Shown here in pieces: positions 56,314 to 60,411 of a stretch of DNA of 60,411 nucleotides (the first letter of the stretch is position 1; every line of letters starts with the position of its first letter). The stretch covers positions 1 through 60,411 of the forward strand of contig CAMFHE010000031.1 in NCBI GenBank assembly GCA_945952045.1, written 5' to 3'. A program made the translations under genes and the position numbers. The notes under the pieces were generated by a model. It did not search any database, was not told where the DNA came from, and worked only from the letters and a program-made list of their open reading frames with translations. The stretch is from an uncultured Rhizobium sp. Lineage in GTDB: Bacteria > Pseudomonadota > Alphaproteobacteria > Rhizobiales > Rhizobiaceae.

Positions 56314-56892
56314 ATGAGCGACGAAGACGACAAGAAGACGGAAACGCCCTTGGGTAAGGAGGCGGAAGCCAACCTTTTCAAGTCCCGCTCCATCTTCATC
56401 TATGGCGGCATCACCCAGGAACTCGCGCAGAAGGTCTGCTCGCAGCTCGTGGCGCTTGCAGCGGCCAGCGACGACGACATCCGCATCTTCGTCTCTTCCC
56501 CGGGCGGCCATGTGGAATCGGGCGATTCGATCCATGACATGATCAAGTTCATCAAGCCGAAGGTCTGGATGATCGGCACTGGCTGGGTCGCTTCCGCCGG
56601 CGCGCTGATCTATGTCAGCGTTCCCAAGGAACAGCGCCTTTGCCTGCCCAACACCCGCTTCCTGCTGCATCAACCGTCCGGCGGCACCCGCGGCATGGCA
56701 TCCGACATCGAGATCCAGGCCCGCGAAATCATCAAGATGAATGAGCGCCTCAACAAGATCTTCTCCGTCGCCACCGGCCAGCCGGTCGAGAAGATCGCCA
56801 AGGACACCGATCGCGACTACTGGCTCTCCGCCGAGGAAGCCAAGGGCTACGGCCTCGTCTCGCGCATCATCACCTCGCAGGCGGAAATCTGA
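56314..56892 (+). CDS. ClpP-family serine protease paralogue
   Basis: A 192-residue ClpP-like peptidase. The catalytic triad is visible: Ser in [15 protein letters not shown], His in [10 protein letters not shown], Asp in [13 protein letters not shown]. The N terminus ([20 protein letters not shown]) is shorter and more charged than in housekeeping ClpP, and no clpX, clpA or tig gene is beside it, so it is probably an accessory ClpP of the kind rhizobia carry in several copies. GTGGAGACGTACGC precedes the ATG. It has its own terminator. Confidence 0.88.
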   Translation: MSDEDDKKTETPLGKEAEANLFKSRSIFIYGGITQELAQKVCSQLVALAAASDDDIRIFVSSPGGHVESGDSIHDMIKFIKPKVWMIGTGWVASAGALIYVSVPKEQRLCLPNTRFLLHQPSGGTRGMASDIEIQAREIIKMNERLNKIFSVATGQPVEKIAKDTDRDYWLSAEEAKGYGLVSRIITSQAEI

Positions 56893-56918
56893 GCCTTTCG
56901 GCCTGAAGCCTTTAAAAG

Positions 56919-56950
56919 AACCCGTGCCGGCGCTGTCGGCACGGGTTTTG
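56919..56950 (+). terminator. Rho-independent terminator of the ClpP paralogue
   Basis: Perfect 11-base stem AACCCGTGCCG/CGGCACGGGTT (56919-56929 and 56937-56947), loop of 7, then TTGTTT. Confidence 0.9.
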
Positions 56951-56965
56951 TTTATCCGGGGCGAC

Positions 56966-57181
56966 TTACTTCATCATGTCGCAGGACTTCATCATTTCGG
57001 CTTTTTTCATCTTGTTCTTTTCCATGCCGGCCTTGTGCATGCAGTCCTTCTTGTCCATCTTGGCCATGCTTTCCTTCTTCATCGTGTCCGTCTTCATGCT
57101 GGCGGCGTCGGCGGCGGTGCCGGCAAGGGAGAGGGCGGTCAGGGCAAGTGCGGCGGCGATTGCACGGGAGCGGATTGTCAT
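56966..57181 (-). CDS. Exported Met/Lys-rich pentapeptide MXKDX-type protein
   Basis: A 71-residue protein: signal peptide (residues 1-27, ending AADAAS), then imperfect pentads beginning with Met and rich in Lys: MKTDT, MKKES, MAKMDKKDC, MHKAG, MEKNK, MKKAE. This matches the MXKDX repeat family. The many Met residues plus two Cys and one His suggest periplasmic metal (copper?) or oxidant binding, by inference. CGGAGGAAA lies before the ATG. It is divergent from the ECF/NrsF pair with an ECF-like promoter. Confidence 0.85.
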   Translation of the reverse strand: MTIRSRAIAAALALTALSLAGTAADAASMKTDTMKKESMAKMDKKDCMHKAGMEKNKMKKAEMMKSCDMMK

Positions 57182-57243
57182 GGGTGGTTTCCTCCGGAAT
57201 TGGGGCGTGTCCGCCGGCGCCATGCCGGGGCTCACCTCTCCTC

Positions 57244-57270
57244 ATTCGCAAGGCTGCCGAAAAGCGTTAC
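57244..57270 (-). promoter_or_regulatory. ECF (NrsF-type) promoter of the MXKDX gene
   Basis: On the minus strand, GTAACG (57270-57265), 16-base spacer, CGAAT (57248-57244). The same elements precede the ECF sigma gene on the other strand. It resembles the GTAAC-CGAA pattern described for SigF/NrsF-type ECF factors. Confidence 0.6.
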
Positions 57271-57324
57271 GGCTTCACGGCGATGTGATCAGTTTGCTTT
57301 TGAAAAATTCGGCGGATTTTGCCG

Positions 57325-57350
57325 GTAACATTTTCGACCGTCCCGCGAAT
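57325..57350 (+). promoter_or_regulatory. ECF promoter of the sigma-nrsF operon
   Basis: GTAACA (57325-57330), 15-base spacer, CGAAT (57346-57350), 14 bases before the sigma gene. Paired with the divergent site at 57244-57270, it suggests autoregulation. Confidence 0.55.
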
Positions 57351-57364
57351 GAATCCCAGACGAC

Positions 57365-57907
57365 ATGACGGATACCCTTTCGGAAGAGACATTGAAGGCG
57401 CTGATGCTGCGTTCCCTGGATGGGGACGAGAGTGCCTACCGGCACTTGCTCACCGGTTTGCGCGGCCTGCTGCTTGCCTATTACCGGCGGCGGCTGGCGC
57501 CCGGCGCCCGGGGCGATCTGGAAGACCTGGTGCAGGACACGTTGCTGGCCCTGCATGCGCGCCGCGACACCTATGACCGGGCGCGGCCGTTTACCGCCTG
57601 GTTCTTCTCGATTGCCCGCTACAAGCTGGTCGATCATTTCAGACGCGGCGGCGGGCGGATGCTGGTCGATCTCGACGAAAACCTCGAAGCCGATTTCGGC
57701 GAAGAGGCGCTGACAGCCCGTATCGATGTCGAACGCCTGCTCGACGGCCTGCCGCCGCGCCAGCGCGAGCTGTTGCGCAACGTCAAGCTCGAGGGCCAAT
57801 CGATTGCCGAAGCCGCCAGCCATGCCGGCCAGACCGAAACGGCGGCGCGGGTCGGCATCCATAGGAGCCTGAAGGCCCTGGCCAGAAAACTGCGGGGAGA
57901 GCCGTGA
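57365..57907 (+). CDS. ECF RNA polymerase sigma factor (NrsF-associated)
   Basis: A 180-residue ECF sigma factor: region 2 RGDLEDLVQDTLLALHARRD, RPFTAWFFSIARYKLVDHFR; region 4 LDGLPPRQRELLRNVKLEGQ, SIAEAASHAGQTETAARVGI. Short length and the overlap with the DUF1109 gene (ATGA at 57904) mark it as the group paired with NrsF anti-sigma factors, known from metal and oxidative stress responses in Caulobacter and Bradyrhizobium. Predicted targets are itself and the divergent MXKDX gene. Confidence 0.93.
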   Translation: MTDTLSEETLKALMLRSLDGDESAYRHLLTGLRGLLLAYYRRRLAPGARGDLEDLVQDTLLALHARRDTYDRARPFTAWFFSIARYKLVDHFRRGGGRMLVDLDENLEADFGEEALTARIDVERLLDGLPPRQRELLRNVKLEGQSIAEAASHAGQTETAARVGIHRSLKALARKLRGEP

Positions 57908-58548
57908 ACAAGCCCGACGACCTTATCGAAAGCCTGGTGCGCGACCTCAAGCCGGTGCCTGCGCATGCGCTGGAGCGGCGGATGGCGGCGCTGGTGCTGC
58001 CGGCGCTCGGCCTGTCGCTGCTGGCGATGCTCGTCGTCCTCGGCCTCAGGGTCGATATGGCAGAGGCACTCAGACTGCCGGTCTTCTGGATCAAATCCGC
58101 CTATAATGCGCTGCTGGCCATACTCGCCTTTTTCGCGATCCGCCGCCTGTCGCGGCCGGATGGCGACGCCGGCGGTTTTTTTGCCGGGCTCGGGATCGTC
58201 GTTGCCGCGATGGCCATCGTTGCGGGCGTGCAGCTCGCCGTTTCGCCGGCGGAAACCTACCGGGTGCTCATTTTGGGCCGGTCGGCGCTGCATTGCCCGT
58301 TCCTCATTCTCGGCTTTGCGCTGCCGGTGCTGTACGCCAACTTGTCGCTGCTGCGCAAAAGCGCGCCCTTCGATAGCAGGCTTGCCGGTTTCGTGGCCGG
58401 TCTCGCGGCGGGCGCGGCGGGAGCCTGGGTCTATTCCTGGTTCTGCACCGAAAACGGCATGCCCTTCGTTCTGATCTGGTATTCGCTCGGCATTCTGCTC
58501 GTCGGCCTGATCGGGGCCATTGCCGGGCCGCGCCTGCTGCGCTGGTGA
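57904..58548 (+). CDS. nrsF: NrsF-like anti-sigma factor (DUF1109)
   Basis: A 214-residue inner-membrane protein with six predicted helices (LVLPALGLSLLAMLVVLGLR onward) and a short cytoplasmic N terminus (MNKPDDLIESLVRDLKPVPA) that in NrsF proteins holds the sigma factor. Cysteines sit in HCPFLILGFALPV and YSWFCTENGMPF; in related proteins, conserved cysteines sense the inducing stress. Translationally coupled to the sigma gene. Confidence 0.9.
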   Translation: MNKPDDLIESLVRDLKPVPAHALERRMAALVLPALGLSLLAMLVVLGLRVDMAEALRLPVFWIKSAYNALLAILAFFAIRRLSRPDGDAGGFFAGLGIVVAAMAIVAGVQLAVSPAETYRVLILGRSALHCPFLILGFALPVLYANLSLLRKSAPFDSRLAGFVAGLAAGAAGAWVYSWFCTENGMPFVLIWYSLGILLVGLIGAIAGPRLLRW

Positions 58549-58646
58549 GGAACGTACCCGATCCTTCCGTCACCACCTTGCCAGCCGCGCGGTTTTTTGA
58601 TCTGCAGTGACGATCCGATGTCGCGCGCTGCATTTCGAGACCCGCC

Positions 58647-59831
58647 ATGCTGAAAGATTTTTCTCTCCAGAGCCTGTTCATGGGCTGCCTGACGGCCTTT
58701 GTCGGCTTCGCCAGTTCGTTTGCGGTGATTATCCAGGGGCTGAAGGGCGTCGGCGCTACCGATCTGGAGGCGGGGTCGGGGCTGATGGCGCTGTCGGTGT
58801 CGATGGGCGTCTGCGCCATCGTGCTCAGCCTGACGACGCGCCTGCCGATCAGCATCGCCTGGTCGACGCCGGGCGGGGCGCTGCTGGCAACGACAGGCGT
58901 GGTTGCGGGCGGGTTTCCGGCGGCGGTCGGGGCTTTCATCGTCTGCGCGCTGCTGATCGTCGTCGCCGGACTGTTCAAGCCTTTGGGGCGGGCCGTCGCC
59001 GCTATTCCCGCGCCACTCGCCAATGCCATGCTTTCGGGCGTCATCATCGGCCTGTGCTTTGCGCCGGTGAAGGCGATTTCGGCCAATCTCTGGCTCGGCC
59101 TGCCGATCGTCGTCGCATGGGTCGTCGTCGGTTCGTTCAAGCGGCTGTTTGCGGTGCCGGCGGCACTTGCCGCCTTCGTGCTGGTGCTGATGTTCGGCGT
59201 CGATATTCCCGCCGACGCATTTTCCGCGCTGTCGCAATCGCTGGCGCCGCCGATGGAATTCGTGCTGCCGACCTTCAATGTCCAGGCACTGATCTCGATC
59301 GCGCTGCCACTGTTCATCGTCACCATGGCCTCGCAGAACATTCCCGGCATCGCCGTGCTGAAGGTCAATCGCTACGAGCCGGATCCCGGCCCGCTGTTTG
59401 CGGCGACCGGCCTGTTTTCGCTGTTCAGCGCACCTTTCGGCGGCCATGCGGTCAATCTGGCGGCGATCACGGCGGCGATGTGCGCCGGCGAGGATGCCCA
59501 TCCCGATCCCAAGCGCCGCTACTGGGCGTCTGTCGTCGGTGGGGTCGGTTATGTGATCTTCGGATTGCTGGCCGGCGTCGTCACCGCTTTCGTGGCGCTC
59601 GCGCCGCCGATTCTCATCCAGGCGGTCGCCGGTCTTGCGCTGATCGGCGCCTTTTCGGGCTCGGCGGTTGCAGCCTTCCAGGCGCCCGAGACGCGCGAGG
59701 CGGCGGCGCTGACCTTTCTGATTACCGCGTCGGGCGTGTCCTTCGGCGGCATTTCCGGCGCTTTCTGGGGTCTGCTGGCCGGCGGCGCGATGCTGGCCTT
59801 GCAACGGGCCGTGGCTCTGGCAAAAAAGTGA
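58647..59831 (+). CDS. BenE-family (benzoate/H+ symporter-like) membrane transporter
   Basis: A 394-residue membrane protein with about 11-12 helices of the BenE family: MGCLTAFVGFASSFAVIIQG, RLPISIAWSTPGGALLATTG, TMASQNIPGIAVLKVN, SAPFGGHAVNLAAITAAMCA. The family was named for benzoate uptake, but many members stand apart from aromatic degradation genes, as here, so the substrate is open. It lies 98 bases after the nrsF gene and may be part of that transcript. Confidence 0.9.
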   Translation: MLKDFSLQSLFMGCLTAFVGFASSFAVIIQGLKGVGATDLEAGSGLMALSVSMGVCAIVLSLTTRLPISIAWSTPGGALLATTGVVAGGFPAAVGAFIVCALLIVVAGLFKPLGRAVAAIPAPLANAMLSGVIIGLCFAPVKAISANLWLGLPIVVAWVVVGSFKRLFAVPAALAAFVLVLMFGVDIPADAFSALSQSLAPPMEFVLPTFNVQALISIALPLFIVTMASQNIPGIAVLKVNRYEPDPGPLFAATGLFSLFSAPFGGHAVNLAAITAAMCAGEDAHPDPKRRYWASVVGGVGYVIFGLLAGVVTAFVALAPPILIQAVAGLALIGAFSGSAVAAFQAPETREAAALTFLITASGVSFGGISGAFWGLLAGGAMLALQRAVALAKK

Positions 59832-59951
59832 AACGGGCCTTGCGTCGTTTCGGAGCCGTGGTTATAAAACCTGCCATGACCATTCGCACCGCAACAAATT
59901 TTGGCGACCGGGCGCAGATTTCTGCGAATGCCCGTCCGTGCGGTGGCCTCT

Positions 59952-60411
<460 letters not shown>

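Overview
The window is a gene-dense, GC-rich chromosomal segment from an alphaproteobacterium, almost certainly a member of the Rhizobiaceae (Rhizobium/Ensifer/Agrobacterium/Shinella group; the genus cannot be fixed from this stretch). The evidence is a fused trpE(G) gene with a tryptophan-rich leader peptide, a BacA/SbmA transporter, a choXWV choline importer, a NolR-type regulator, a membrane urate oxidase (PuuD), a DUF1127 micro-protein and rhizobial-type intergenic repeats. No rRNA, tRNA, insertion sequence, prophage or CRISPR array was seen, and no intergenic gap exceeds about 300 bases.

Layout. (1) 1-7.9 kb: purine catabolism (xdhA-xdhB, then puuD-guaD, with a LysR regulator between them); xdhC is not beside xdhB. 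(2) 7.9-10.4 kb: divergent bdhA and glpK. (3) 10.7-15.8 kb: LD-carboxypeptidase, an ECF42-type sigma factor with its DGPF partner and an SRPBCC target, an LLM flavin monooxygenase coupled to map. (4) 16-26 kb: bacA, a VOC protein, a 26-residue membrane peptide, a polysaccharide deacetylase, NnrU, a YfgM-like protein coupled to der, a GT4 glycosyltransferase, a sugar kinase and a GH13 glucosidase. (5) 26-31.5 kb: an omega-aminotransferase, a GH9 cellulase-family enzyme, a NolR-like repressor and a HugZ-like protein. (6) 31.6-34.6 kb: choXWV with strong intercistronic hairpins. (7) 34.8-41.9 kb: a cytochrome c followed by a tight five-gene operon of unknown function (TelA-like coiled coil, unknown protein, AAA+ ATPase, DUF6638, DUF2333), the best candidate here for an undescribed system. 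(8) 41.9-47.7 kb: PAS protein, LuxR solo, UPF0114 protein, fhs, FlxA-like protein, TetR regulator, extensin-like protein. (9) 47.8-60.4 kb: heme-type TonB receptor with two IRO-box-like sites, trpL-trpE(G), bluB, a CDF metal exporter with a Mur/Fur-like box, queF, DUF2076, a ClpP paralogue, an ECF/NrsF pair divergent from a Met/Lys-rich exported peptide, a BenE-type transporter, and the start of leuA preceded by a leucine-rich leader peptide.

The most informative signals are regulatory. Two promoters with identical elements (TGTCGG-N17-CGTC) frame the ECF42 sigma operon. Two divergent promoters with GTAAC and CGAAT elements lie between the second ECF sigma gene and its likely target. Both amino-acid biosynthesis genes (trp and leu) carry leader peptides with mutually exclusive RNA pairings. 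Metal-responsive operators precede the heme receptor and the cation exporter.
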